A stretch of 39,193 nucleotides of DNA from JADKCL01 sp031415375 (GTDB taxonomy: Bacteria; Bacteroidota; Bacteroidia; J057; JADKCL01), in the NCBI GenBank assembly GCA_031415375.1, contig JANORP010000287.1:1-39193 (forward strand). The letters run 5' to 3'. Shown one piece after another: positions 24,674-32,152 of this stretch. How positions within the stretch are numbered: the first letter of the stretch is position 1; each line of letters starts with the position of its first letter. Position numbers and translations under genes: made by a program. The notes beneath the pieces are model-generated. The model made no database searches, was not told the origin of the DNA, and saw only the letters and a program-made list of their open reading frames with translations.

Positions 24674-27319
24674 ATGAAGCTCAGATTCCTCGTATTCTTT
24701 TTTCTGGCGACTTCTGCCCTCTTTGCACAAAACACAAAGAAGGACTACAAGAGTTCGCTCAAAGCTGCCAAGGAGCATCTTCGTTATGAAGAGTTCCAGG
24801 AGGCTATGCCCTATGTGCAAGAATTGCTGAAGGAAGACGCCAACAACGCGTACTACAACTTCTGGATGGGCAAGTGTTTGTACATCACTTACAAGAAGAA
24901 TCAAGCGCTTCCCTATTTTGAAACAGTTGAACGCATCAATCCAGACATCGACCAGGAGTTTTATTACTGGTATGGCTTGACCCTGCATTACAACCTGTAT
25001 TTTGACCGTGCGGTCAATGCTTATCGCAAAGATCTGGAGCGGTATGAACCAGCTAGTTCAGAATATGTCTGGGTGAACAATCGGATTACACAGTGCATCT
25101 ACGCAAAAAAGCTTGCTAAAAAGGCGGATGCAGAGCAGGTGAAGATTGAAAACATGGGCGACCGCATCAACAGCGGCTTTTCTGAGCACAGCCCCGTCAT
25201 CTCTGCCAACGATTCAGTATTGCTATATACTGCACGTCGTCCAGAATGCTTGGGTGCCGACCAAAAGACTTTTTTCTATGACGAGGACATCTACGTTTCG
25301 CACAAGCAAAATGGTGAATGGACTGCGGGGACAAATATCGGCAAGCCGGTCAATGCCACAGGTCATGATGCAACGATTTCATTGACGGCCGACGGCCAGA
25401 CACTTTACATCTATCGTCACAAAAAGGCGGGCGGCCTCTACGTGACCCAATTTGACCAGGCTGAGCAGAAATGGCGTGAGCCACACTCCGTCGAGCGCCC
25501 ACTCAACTCCAAGTTCTATGAAGCTTCCATCTGCCAAAGCGCAGACAGCAGCATCATGTTCTTCACGAGCGATCGTCCCGGCGGATTTGGCGGAAGGGAT
25601 ATCTACATGATCAAGAAAGACGGCAAGAACAAGTGGAGTGACCCTAGCAACTTGGGGCCGACCGTCAACACGGCTTTTGACGAGGACGCCCCCTATTTCC
25701 ATCCCGACGGCAAGACACTGTACTATTCATCCAACGGCCCCGGTGCCATGGGTGGTTTCGACATCTTCGTCACCGAGATGAACGACCAAGCAGAGCATGG
25801 CTGGCTCGAACCCCTCAATATGGGCGCGCCAGTGAATACTCCTGATGACGACATCTACTTTGTGTTGTCGCAAGATGGCCGCAGCGGTTATTATACCAGT
25901 GGCATGGAAGGTGGCTATGGCGAAAAAGACATCTACCATATCGTATTCCCCTACTACCCCTACCCTCGCCGCTACCACATCGTGGAGATCGCGGGTTTGG
26001 TCCAAGACGTGAAGACGCTTGATACCTTGCAGGCGATGGTGAAACTTGTCGATAACGAAACCAATCGTGTGCTTGATTCTGTGCTGACAGGAACTGATTC
26101 CAGCAGATATTATTTCATCCTCGAACCACAGCGTACCTATTCGCTCGTAGTCGTTGCTGAAGGCTACTACCCTGCCACTGAGGAACTCAAAACCCCAGTG
26201 CTGGAGGATGACGATGTATTTCTGGAGAAAAACATGTTTCTGGACAGGCCGATTGCCAAAGTCGAAGAGACCCCACGGCAGCGTGTGGAGCTTCAAAACA
26301 TCTATTATGACTTTGACAAGGACTTCATCAGGCAAGATGCCGCCACAGAACTTGATCGGGCAGTAGAGCTACTCGCCCAAAACAAGAACTATAAGGTGAA
26401 ACTCCTCTCCCACACCGACTGGTATGGCAGCTATGACTACAATGTCGATCTCTCGCATCGCCGTGCCAAGAATGCAAGGGCGTATTTGATCCAAAAAGGC
26501 ATCGACCCAAGTCGTATCCTTGTAGATCACTTCAGCGAAAGCCGTCCTTTGGAAAGCAATGACAACGACAACGGGCGCCAATACAATCGGCGGACTGAAT
26601 TGCGCCTGATCGAAAACGAAGAAGTTGTCTTGAGTTCCAAAAAGCTGCGTTCTGGCGTGAATGGTGTCGAAGTCGATCACACTGCCCCACGTGGCACCGC
26701 AGGATTTGATAACCCAGCGACCACCGAGTTCAACAGCTTGGTCACCTCATCTACCAGCCCTGAAGGCAATGAACTGCCGACCACGATGGAAGTGGGCAAA
26801 GATGCCATCAAAGCAGATGCCCCCTTGACAGGCAAAGATGCCATCAAGGCCGCAGGCGGCATTTCAGGCAAAGATGCCGTGAAGGCTGGCCTAATCGACG
26901 CGCTAAATGGTGAGGAAAACGCCTCTGATGCAGACTTTTATGAAGAATTGAATGCACTCAACTTTCACAATATCTATTTTGACTTTGACAAGTTCAATCT
27001 GCGAGAAGTCTCCATTGCGCAACTCAAGAACTTGGAAAAGTACCTTGCGCGCCACCAAGACGTAACCTTGGAGATCAATGGCCATACCGATGCCTTTGGC
27101 TCAGTAGATTACAACCAAAGCTTGTCTGAAAACCGCTCACAAGCTACCTACAACTATCTTCAGAAGATGGGGCTCAAAAACATCAGCTTGGTGACGAGAG
27201 CCTTTAGCGAGCTCGACCCTATCGACTCCAATGACAATGCCAATGGCCGCCAAAACAACCGCCGCGTCGAGTTCAAACTCGTGCGCAACGGGCAGGTGAT
27301 CGCCAAGAGCATTCCTTAA
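24674..27319 (+). CDS. PorE-like envelope protein with two OmpA domains
   Basis: 881 residues; third and largest paralogue. Signal peptide MKLRFLVFFFLATSALFAQ. TPR-like helices span about 20-150. The PD40 propeller (about 160-420) has units including FTSDRPGGFGGRDIYM and GMEGGYGEKDIYH. A carboxypeptidase-regulatory-like domain is at about 438-505. The first OmpA-like domain (about 538-650) has LSHTDWYGSYDYN and LSHRRAKNARAYL. A Ser/Thr/Asp-rich linker (about 650-760) carries three 12-residue repeats starting GKDAIKA/GKDAVKA (708-743). The second OmpA-like domain (about 761-881) has INGHTDAFGSVDYN and LSENRSQATYNYL. Two OmpA domains could bind two peptidoglycan strands at once. The first has Ser for Gly in GHTD. 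Its transcription is separate from the pair upstream. Confidence 0.85.
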   Translation: MKLRFLVFFFLATSALFAQNTKKDYKSSLKAAKEHLRYEEFQEAMPYVQELLKEDANNAYYNFWMGKCLYITYKKNQALPYFETVERINPDIDQEFYYWYGLTLHYNLYFDRAVNAYRKDLERYEPASSEYVWVNNRITQCIYAKKLAKKADAEQVKIENMGDRINSGFSEHSPVISANDSVLLYTARRPECLGADQKTFFYDEDIYVSHKQNGEWTAGTNIGKPVNATGHDATISLTADGQTLYIYRHKKAGGLYVTQFDQAEQKWREPHSVERPLNSKFYEASICQSADSSIMFFTSDRPGGFGGRDIYMIKKDGKNKWSDPSNLGPTVNTAFDEDAPYFHPDGKTLYYSSNGPGAMGGFDIFVTEMNDQAEHGWLEPLNMGAPVNTPDDDIYFVLSQDGRSGYYTSGMEGGYGEKDIYHIVFPYYPYPRRYHIVEIAGLVQDVKTLDTLQAMVKLVDNETNRVLDSVLTGTDSSRYYFILEPQRTYSLVVVAEGYYPATEELKTPVLEDDDVFLEKNMFLDRPIAKVEETPRQRVELQNIYYDFDKDFIRQDAATELDRAVELLAQNKNYKVKLLSHTDWYGSYDYNVDLSHRRAKNARAYLIQKGIDPSRILVDHFSESRPLESNDNDNGRQYNRRTELRLIENEEVVLSSKKLRSGVNGVEVDHTAPRGTAGFDNPATTEFNSLVTSSTSPEGNELPTTMEVGKDAIKADAPLTGKDAIKAAGGISGKDAVKAGLIDALNGEENASDADFYEELNALNFHNIYFDFDKFNLREVSIAQLKNLEKYLARHQDVTLEINGHTDAFGSVDYNQSLSENRSQATYNYLQKMGLKNISLVTRAFSELDPIDSNDNANGRQNNRRVEFKLVRNGQVIAKSIP
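26795..26902 (+). repeat. Three 36-bp coding repeats (12-residue GKDAIKA units)
   Basis: Within the third PorE-like gene, three in-frame units of 36 bases encode GKDAIKADAPLT, GKDAIKAAGGIS and GKDAVKAGLIDA, in the linker between the two OmpA domains. The first nine bases (GGCAAAGAT) and the following GCC codon are identical in all three copies. Confidence 0.8.
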
Positions 27320-27356
27320 AACTGTATTTGGTCCACTCAAGAATTTAATACGAGGA

Positions 27357-27395
27357 CGGGGTGATCGCCGAAAGGTGGTCGCCTCGATTTTTTTT
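27357..27395 (+). terminator. Intrinsic terminator after the third PorE-like gene
   Basis: CGGGGTGATCGCC (27357-27369) pairs with GGTGGTCGCCTCG (27374-27386), allowing G-U pairs, around a GAAA tetraloop. Eight Ts follow at 27388-27395. Confidence 0.75.
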
Positions 27396-27493
27396 CAAGC
27401 CACTTTTGGAAACCAATTATAGTATTTGTGGTTTCCTATCCCTGTTGGTAACGCGATTTTGCAAAGCAAACCCAATTGCCGAAATTTGCCCGC

Positions 27494-28018
27494 ATGAAGG
27501 CTATGGACAAAAGAAATATGCTAGGGTTCGTATTGTTACTCATTTCGGTCGGCTTCTTGGTCCCCGGCTTGATGAGCGACTTGCTCACATTGAAGGCCTC
27601 TTTCAGTGTGCCCTTCCTGGGTAGCCAAGAAGTACTCAACGAGACCAGGAGCATCATGGGTACCATCGGTAACCTGAGCGAAAACGGACATAGCTTTGTG
27701 GCCTTTCTGATTCTATTCTTCAGCGTATTGGTTCCCTTTGCCAAAACGCTGATCATGGGTTTTGTCGCCTTGAGCCCCTCACGCATCGCAACCGCCCGCA
27801 TGCATCACTTTGTCGGCATCATCTCCAAGTGGTCGATGGCCGATGTGTTTGTCGTCGGGGTCTTCATCGCCAATCTGTCGCTCAAAACCAATGAAAACAT
27901 CGAAGCTGAGCTGCGGAGCGGTTTCTATTACTTCACGGCCTATTGCCTGATTTCCATCCTCGCAGTGCAATTGATCAGGGTGCCCAAAGGTCCCCACCGC
28001 GAAATCACGGCTCCCTAA
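27494..28018 (+). CDS. PqiA-like inner-membrane protein
   Basis: 175 residues from the ATG at 27494; the longer frame begins with a TTG at 27476, and an ATG at 27503 is also possible. Four hydrophobic helices lie at about 9-27, 68-90, 112-130 and 145-163. The segment ISKWSMADVFVVGVFIAN matches the hallmark of the paraquat-inducible protein A family (usually KWSM-DVFVV). PqiA proteins are integral membrane partners of MCE-type lipid-transport proteins; no MCE gene is present here and only one PqiA domain is seen. The ATP-grasp gene starts 45 bases downstream on the same strand. Confidence 0.72.
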   Translation: MKAMDKRNMLGFVLLLISVGFLVPGLMSDLLTLKASFSVPFLGSQEVLNETRSIMGTIGNLSENGHSFVAFLILFFSVLVPFAKTLIMGFVALSPSRIATARMHHFVGIISKWSMADVFVVGVFIANLSLKTNENIEAELRSGFYYFTAYCLISILAVQLIRVPKGPHREITAP

Positions 28019-28063
28019 TAACCCAATCTTCCACACATTGTCCATGCTTGATTGTACATTGAT

Positions 28064-29026
28064 ATGATTCATCCTCAACAAAAAAAACTCATGTCCGCCG
28101 CCAGTACGTCTGGGATCGAGACAGCAGACCTCTCCGCCTTGTGGAGCCAAGACGCCGTCAAATACAGCTATGGCGGCAAGGAAGAAGTCATCTTTGAAGG
28201 CATGGCTCTGGGATCGACGCCACTCTTGGCGACCACGATTTGCAATGATTTGCCTATCGCACGCCACTATCTAGAGCTACTCGGCATACCTAGTCCCAAG
28301 GGAAAAGTCTTCAAATTGGAAGAAGAGCATACTACCCTTGTACAGCTCACCGCCTTGCTCGATGGGTTTTGGGTGGAGGGCACCATTTATGCTTGCCGAC
28401 CAACTTATGAACTCAGTGGTCATGGCGTTGCGGGCAATCTGAGCAGCATGCGGGAACTGGAATTGCACTTGGATACCTTTGCCGACGAGTATGCAACTTG
28501 GCTCATCGAGGAGCAGGTGCAGGGCCAGGATTTGCAGATCCTAGTGATCGACGGCAAGCTCACGGCCGCCGTCTTGCGCAGCCCCTTGCGCCTCAAAGGC
28601 GATGGCACGCATACATTGGAAGAATTGATTGCGCAGCACAATCTCACTGCAACTGCTGCACAGGCAGTGGAAATCGACGCCGAGACCAGGCAATTGTTGC
28701 GTGATCAATCGATCTTCTTGAGCGAAATCGTACCCGCGACGCAGTCGGTCCAGCTTAAAAATGCAGGTGCTGGCGCAGGAGGCGCAACCGACGTGACCTC
28801 AAACTTGCATCCTCGCTACACTGAGTGGTGCACACTGATCGCTCGTAAGATTGGCCTGCAGTTGTTCTCGATCGACTGTAAGTGTATGGACGTTACGACC
28901 GACCCGCTACACAATACTTGGGTCACCCAGCTCAATGCGCGTCCTGAATGGGACACATTTACCCAAACTGATCAAGACGATCTCACGATTGCAAAGCTCA
29001 TCCTCAAAGCAATCTTTGGCGTCTGA
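28064..29026 (+). CDS. Stand-alone ATP-grasp domain protein
   Basis: 320 residues from the ATG at 28064 (a TTG at 28052 would add four; an ATG at 28091 would remove nine). It resembles the ATP-grasp part of cyanophycin synthetase and GshAB. LPIARHYLELLGIPSPKG opens the fold. ACRPTYELSGHGV corresponds to the usual VKP...GHGRGV, with Lys replaced by Arg. EEQVQGQDLQILVIDGKL and VLRSPLRLKGDGTHTLEELI follow, then GGATDVTSNLHPR. The C-terminal metal site reads TQLNARP, where the family normally has E-x-N-x-x-P, so the Glu ligand is Gln (about 289). The fold is complete, but the N-terminal ligase half of those enzymes is absent. It may be a ligase with an unknown acceptor, or may have altered chemistry. 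Confidence 0.68.
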   Translation: MIHPQQKKLMSAASTSGIETADLSALWSQDAVKYSYGGKEEVIFEGMALGSTPLLATTICNDLPIARHYLELLGIPSPKGKVFKLEEEHTTLVQLTALLDGFWVEGTIYACRPTYELSGHGVAGNLSSMRELELHLDTFADEYATWLIEEQVQGQDLQILVIDGKLTAAVLRSPLRLKGDGTHTLEELIAQHNLTATAAQAVEIDAETRQLLRDQSIFLSEIVPATQSVQLKNAGAGAGGATDVTSNLHPRYTEWCTLIARKIGLQLFSIDCKCMDVTTDPLHNTWVTQLNARPEWDTFTQTDQDDLTIAKLILKAIFGV

Positions 29027-29163
29027 GGACGAATGATATTTTCTTGGTCGAAGGCGGGAATCATCTGGCGAATACCCGAGCAACACGGCGAAGGAGATTT
29101 GGTTGCTTCAAGAAGGCGATCGTGCTGGAGGTGCAACTGGCAAGTACAAGATAACTGCAGAGA

Positions 29164-29673
29164 TCATCGCTCGGGTCGCTTGAGCAACACAGCCATTTGG
29201 TCGTCCTTGGCTTGGTCCCCGTCCCAGTCGATCTTGCTGAGCAGACGTAAGCCATTTACTTGCAATTCGGTCTTGAATCCAATTTTGGGACTGCCTTCCA
29301 CATCCATACGCATGTAGAGTGTGTCTGCGTAAAAGTGCCAAAATCCAACCTTAGAAGTCACGAGTGAGTCGTGTAGGTTGTAGGTCTCCTCACGATAGCT
29401 GCCGTCACCAGCAAACAGCGTGAGTGTAGGTTTACGCCCTTGTGCCGCAGCAAGCGCCTTGCTTTCAAAATGGAGCGCATCGTCTTGGCCAGACCCGTTT
29501 TTGGAGATGATCGTGACATCGACTGCATCGGCCAGCCATGGCCCAACAAATGTAGCTGTGGAAAGCCCAGTCGTTTCAGGGGGAAGTGATCTGCGGGTGC
29601 GGCATGCAGGCAATATCAGCGCTGCACAAAACAGGCCAAGCAAGAGTCGATCGAACGTTGTTGAAATTTTCAA
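29164..29673 (-). CDS. Small lipoprotein, possibly lipocalin-like
   Basis: I place the start at the TTG at 29673, giving 169 residues. From there a lipoprotein signal peptide begins at once (KISTTFDRLLLGLFCAALIL, then PAC with lipidated Cys24), and AAGGA lies just upstream. A promoter element at 29692-29699 falls inside the longer frame that opens with ATG at 29745, which argues against the longer start. The mature part has short beta segments: FVGPWLADAVDVTI, LTLFAGDGSYREE, GFWHFYADTLYMRM, and an acidic DWDGDQAKDDQ turn. The pattern resembles Bacteroidota lipocalin-like lipoproteins, but I cannot assign a family firmly. Confidence 0.6.
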   Translation of the reverse strand: MKISTTFDRLLLGLFCAALILPACRTRRSLPPETTGLSTATFVGPWLADAVDVTIISKNGSGQDDALHFESKALAAAQGRKPTLTLFAGDGSYREETYNLHDSLVTSKVGFWHFYADTLYMRMDVEGSPKIGFKTELQVNGLRLLSKIDWDGDQAKDDQMAVLLKRPER

Positions 29674-29691
29674 GCAGGTATCCTTATGTTT

Positions 29692-29699
29692 CAAAACTA
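29692..29699 (-). promoter_or_regulatory. Promoter -7 element of the small lipoprotein gene
   Basis: The minus strand reads TAGTTTTG, an exact TAnnTTTG, placing transcription start near 29686 and supporting translation from TTG at 29673. The -33 region is A/T-rich without a clear TTG. Confidence 0.4.
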
Positions 29700-29794
29700 G
29701 CGAATTTTGGCATTCGAAGTAAAAACACTGCACTGCAGGCTGCAATCCCCGCTGAATATTTCGGCGTATGCAATTTTGGTCTTAATTTGGCTGA

Positions 29795-30460
29795 ATGTAT
29801 AGGACGGGTTTTATTCGATTGGGGCAAATGCTTTGCATGCTCGGACTTCTCTGGGCAATGTGGATGCCTAGCCTCCATGGACAGCCAACTTCATCCACAA
29901 CACATCTCCTCAAAATCAACCCACTGAGCCTCTTCATATCCACCTTGAACGTAAAATTGGAGCGCCGCCTCAATACGCGATTTTCAGGACAGCTCGGGTT
30001 GCATATCGGCAGTCCGAGGCTTCAAGTCGGTGATGACACAATGCCAAATGGCGTGCAATATTTCTTTGCAGGCATCACTCCTGAATTGCGCTTTTATGTC
30101 TCGTTCAACCGTGTGGCTCAGCCAAAAGGATTGTTTGTGGGTACCTATTGTCGATATAGCCTGGTGAAGGAACGGTATCGCACGATGGTCGCCGATCCAG
30201 ATCGGGCCATGCCTACAGAAGGCATTGCCTTTTTGAGGCGACATGTTGCAAGTCTAGGATTCCTGATCGGGTATCAACTGTTCTTCAAAGATCGTATCGG
30301 CCTTGAAATCTATGTAGGCCCTCAATACAGCAGCTCTGCGACCAAGCAAAAGCTCTTGTGCACGGGCTGTAATGGTGACGAGCATGCTGTAGGTCGGCCT
30401 GGACTCAAATTTGATGGCATCGAACCTCGAGCAGGTCTAGCAATTGGCTACGCCTTCTGA
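29795..30460 (+). CDS. DUF3575-like outer-membrane beta-barrel protein
   Basis: 221 residues with a signal peptide ending near SLHGQ. It has the alternating pattern of a small outer-membrane barrel: LKINPLSLFISTLNVKLERR, then GITPELRFYVSF, GLFVGTYCRYSLV, LGFLIGYQLFF and LEIYVGPQYS. The last residue is an aromatic (GYAF), typical of BAM-inserted barrels. The opening 'KINPLSL..T.N..LE' is the hallmark of DUF3575. The role is unknown. It diverges from the small lipoprotein gene and converges with the histone H1-like pair through a shared bidirectional terminator. Confidence 0.75.
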   Translation: MYRTGFIRLGQMLCMLGLLWAMWMPSLHGQPTSSTTHLLKINPLSLFISTLNVKLERRLNTRFSGQLGLHIGSPRLQVGDDTMPNGVQYFFAGITPELRFYVSFNRVAQPKGLFVGTYCRYSLVKERYRTMVADPDRAMPTEGIAFLRRHVASLGFLIGYQLFFKDRIGLEIYVGPQYSSSATKQKLLCTGCNGDEHAVGRPGLKFDGIEPRAGLAIGYAF

Positions 30461-30490
30461 GCACTATTTTGGAGATCAATGTAATAGCAC

Positions 30491-30522
30491 AAAGAAAAGG
30501 CTCCCGAGGGAGCCTTTTCTTT
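30491..30522. terminator. Bidirectional terminator
   Basis: AAAGAAAAGGCTCCC (30491-30505) and GGGAGCCTTTTCTTT (30508-30522) are perfect 15-bp complements with A-rich and T-rich flanks on opposite sides. It can end both the DUF3575 gene (plus) and the first histone H1-like gene (minus). Confidence 0.85.
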
Positions 30523-30544
30523 GTTTCCACTTACGAGCGTTTGA

Positions 30545-30724
30545 TCAACCTTCGTTTTTGGCATTTTGAACTTCAAGGCGGATGCTCTGGGCAAGTTCTT
30601 TCAAATCTTGCATACCCTTGCGTACACGGGTACCAGCAGCCTTGTTACCTTTTTCGTAAAATTTTGCAAAATCTTCCTCAATGGTCATCACTGAGGACTT
30701 CAATTCATCAAACCTGTTCTTCAT
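30545..30724 (-). CDS. Histone H1-like (Hc1-type) DNA-binding protein, copy 1
   Basis: A 59-codon gene. The protein starts MKNRFDELKSSVMTIEED, then FAKFYEKGNKAAGTRVRKGM, then QDLKELAQSIRLEVQNAKNE. The block GNKAAGTRVRKGMQDLK is the signature of the short histone H1/Hc1-like proteins found across Bacteroidota. These are annotated as nucleoid-associated proteins and are thought to bind DNA through basic helices. It is a near-duplicate of the gene at 30820-30999: about 48 of 59 residues are identical and almost the whole C-terminal two-thirds is conserved. Synonymous sites differ, so selection acts on the protein. An exact TAnnTTTG element lies upstream and a strong terminator downstream. Confidence 0.85.
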   Translation of the reverse strand: MKNRFDELKSSVMTIEEDFAKFYEKGNKAAGTRVRKGMQDLKELAQSIRLEVQNAKNEG

Positions 30725-30756
30725 AAGAGTAGAACTTAATGTGGGTGGGTAATAAA

Positions 30757-30764
30757 CAAACGTA
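30757..30764 (-). promoter_or_regulatory. Promoter -7 element of histone H1-like copy 1
   Basis: The minus strand reads TACGTTTG, an exact TAnnTTTG, 33 bases before the ATG at 30724. It lies between the two copies, so copy 1 has its own promoter. No clear TTG is seen at -33. Confidence 0.45.
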
Positions 30765-30819
30765 GGTCAATGTTGCAGTGCGACATCTGCCCCAGAAGGA
30801 CAGACCCAAGCAGCAACAA

Positions 30820-30999
30820 TTAACCGTTGTTCTTGGCGTTTTGAACCTCAAGGCGGATACTTTGAGCAAGCTCCTTCAGATCTTGCATGCCTTTGCGCAC
30901 GCGAGTTCCGGCTGCTTTGTTGCCTTTGTCGTAAAATTTAGAGAAATCATCCTCCATTGAGTTTACAAGATTCTTCAATTCATCAAACCTGTTTTTCAT
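30820..30999 (-). CDS. Histone H1-like (Hc1-type) DNA-binding protein, copy 2
   Basis: A 59-codon gene upstream of, and parallel to, copy 1, with 95 bases between them. It starts MKNRFDELKNLVNSMEDD, then FSKFYDKGNKAAGTRVRKGM, then QDLKELAQSIRLEVQNAKNN. Differences from copy 1 cluster in residues 10-24 and at the last positions; residues 25-57 are identical. Codon choices differ at many third positions (for example AAGGCATGCAAGAT region), showing an old duplication kept by selection. The expected role is nucleoid binding. A weak element TACTTTGG lies upstream on the minus strand, near 31040. Confidence 0.85.
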   Translation of the reverse strand: MKNRFDELKNLVNSMEDDFSKFYDKGNKAAGTRVRKGMQDLKELAQSIRLEVQNAKNNG

Positions 31000-31323
31000 A
31001 TCTCAAGTCTATATGTGGTTTAAAAAAGGGATAATGAGACCAAAGTAGTGCTTTTTTCTACGTTGTAAAATTGACAAAAATGGCCCTACAGCCCTGTTGT
31101 GGAGGATAACTTGTTTTTTGTGGTTGCTTTGAGCAAGCAAGATTATGGCAATAGATTGAATTTCAATAGATTATACACAAATCATTGAATTCCATGGGGA
31201 TAGCATACTTGTTAATAACTTGTTGCTAAATTTTATCAAAAATTTTGCCCAGAGCTACATTCGGGCAAAAGCCATGCTCAAGGGTGCATTCTGTGATTCA
31301 CGGATCATCAGATTATTTCGGCT
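31000..31323. other. Intergenic region upstream of the histone H1-like pair
   Basis: About 320 A+T-rich bases lie between the DUF547 gene and copy 2, all read on the minus strand. It probably carries the promoter of copy 2 (candidate TACTTTGG near 31040). The short plus frames here (60 and 79 codons) have no recognisable content. No RNA gene is seen. Confidence 0.4.
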
Positions 31324-32076
31324 TTATTCAAAACGGTCGAGATTTACCGTCCAGTCGTATGGCAAAAACTGGATTTTCAGTTTTACATTCGGCACATCAT
31401 GACGATATCGCCGCACCCATCGGAGAATGCCGCCCTGTCCACCAAAATCTCCTTCGTACATTTGGAAGATCGACGAGACCATGACCACAATAGGAACTTG
31501 GTCATCTGCCAAAGCTACTTCCGTACTCATAAATACCGTGGTGGCTTGTTCCAGCTCTGCCTCGATACCTTGTGCCGAATAGAACCTGATCAAGGGGCAC
31601 CCATTGGCCCCACAGTTCAGTGCAAAGTGCACACGCGGATCTATCTTGGATACCCGCATGGACCTTTCCCAATTCCCCGCAAAGGGATTGCCCAAATAAC
31701 CACGGGCCCACCACAACCTTGATCGACGCAACAACCCATGTTCAATCATGTTGAGGCTCAATTTATGCCCAGCCACGACAATGCGTCTCTCAAAAAAATG
31801 CCTCTTTTTGGCAGCCAACCCATCCATCGGAAGGCGTCGCAGCCAATAAAGATTGCAAGCATTGTACACATTGATCCAAAACGCCATTTTAGGACCATCT
31901 CCGATCAGTGCCGATTGCAGTTGTGTATAAGGTAATGTAGCCAATCGCTCCAGATACTCTTCCCCGCTCCCGCCCTGCCGCAAATGATGAAGCAAGGCCT
32001 GAGAAAGCGCTATGGGATCAAATGCTTCGCCAGTTGGCGCGGTCTTTGTAATGCCGAAATGAGGGTCATCTGCCAT
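31324..32076 (-). CDS. DUF547 family protein
   Basis: 250 residues matching the DUF547 family. FWINVYNACNLYWL is at 67-80 and LSLNMIEHGLLR at about 107-118. The family core HFALNCGANGCPLIRFY (150-166) contains two conserved cysteines, and a C-terminal YDWTVN motif ends the family region. DUF547 proteins have an unknown biochemical function. No signal peptide is visible from the ATG at 32076, although many relatives are exported; no better upstream start is evident. It diverges from the TlpA-like gene. Confidence 0.85.
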   Translation of the reverse strand: MADDPHFGITKTAPTGEAFDPIALSQALLHHLRQGGSGEEYLERLATLPYTQLQSALIGDGPKMAFWINVYNACNLYWLRRLPMDGLAAKKRHFFERRIVVAGHKLSLNMIEHGLLRRSRLWWARGYLGNPFAGNWERSMRVSKIDPRVHFALNCGANGCPLIRFYSAQGIEAELEQATTVFMSTEVALADDQVPIVVMVSSIFQMYEGDFGGQGGILRWVRRYRHDVPNVKLKIQFLPYDWTVNLDRFE

Positions 32077-32089
32077 TTGTTTTACTATC

Positions 32090-32122
32090 TTGGATGAATT
32101 CCCTATTATAGTCTTAAATTTG
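32090..32122 (+). promoter_or_regulatory. Promoter of the TlpA-like/YD-repeat operon
   Basis: TTG (32090-32092), a 22-base spacer (slightly long) and an exact TAAATTTG (32115-32122) lie 31 bases before the ATG at 32153. Confidence 0.5.
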
Positions 32123-32152
32123 AGGTGCTAGTCAATTCAGAGTTTAATAAAG

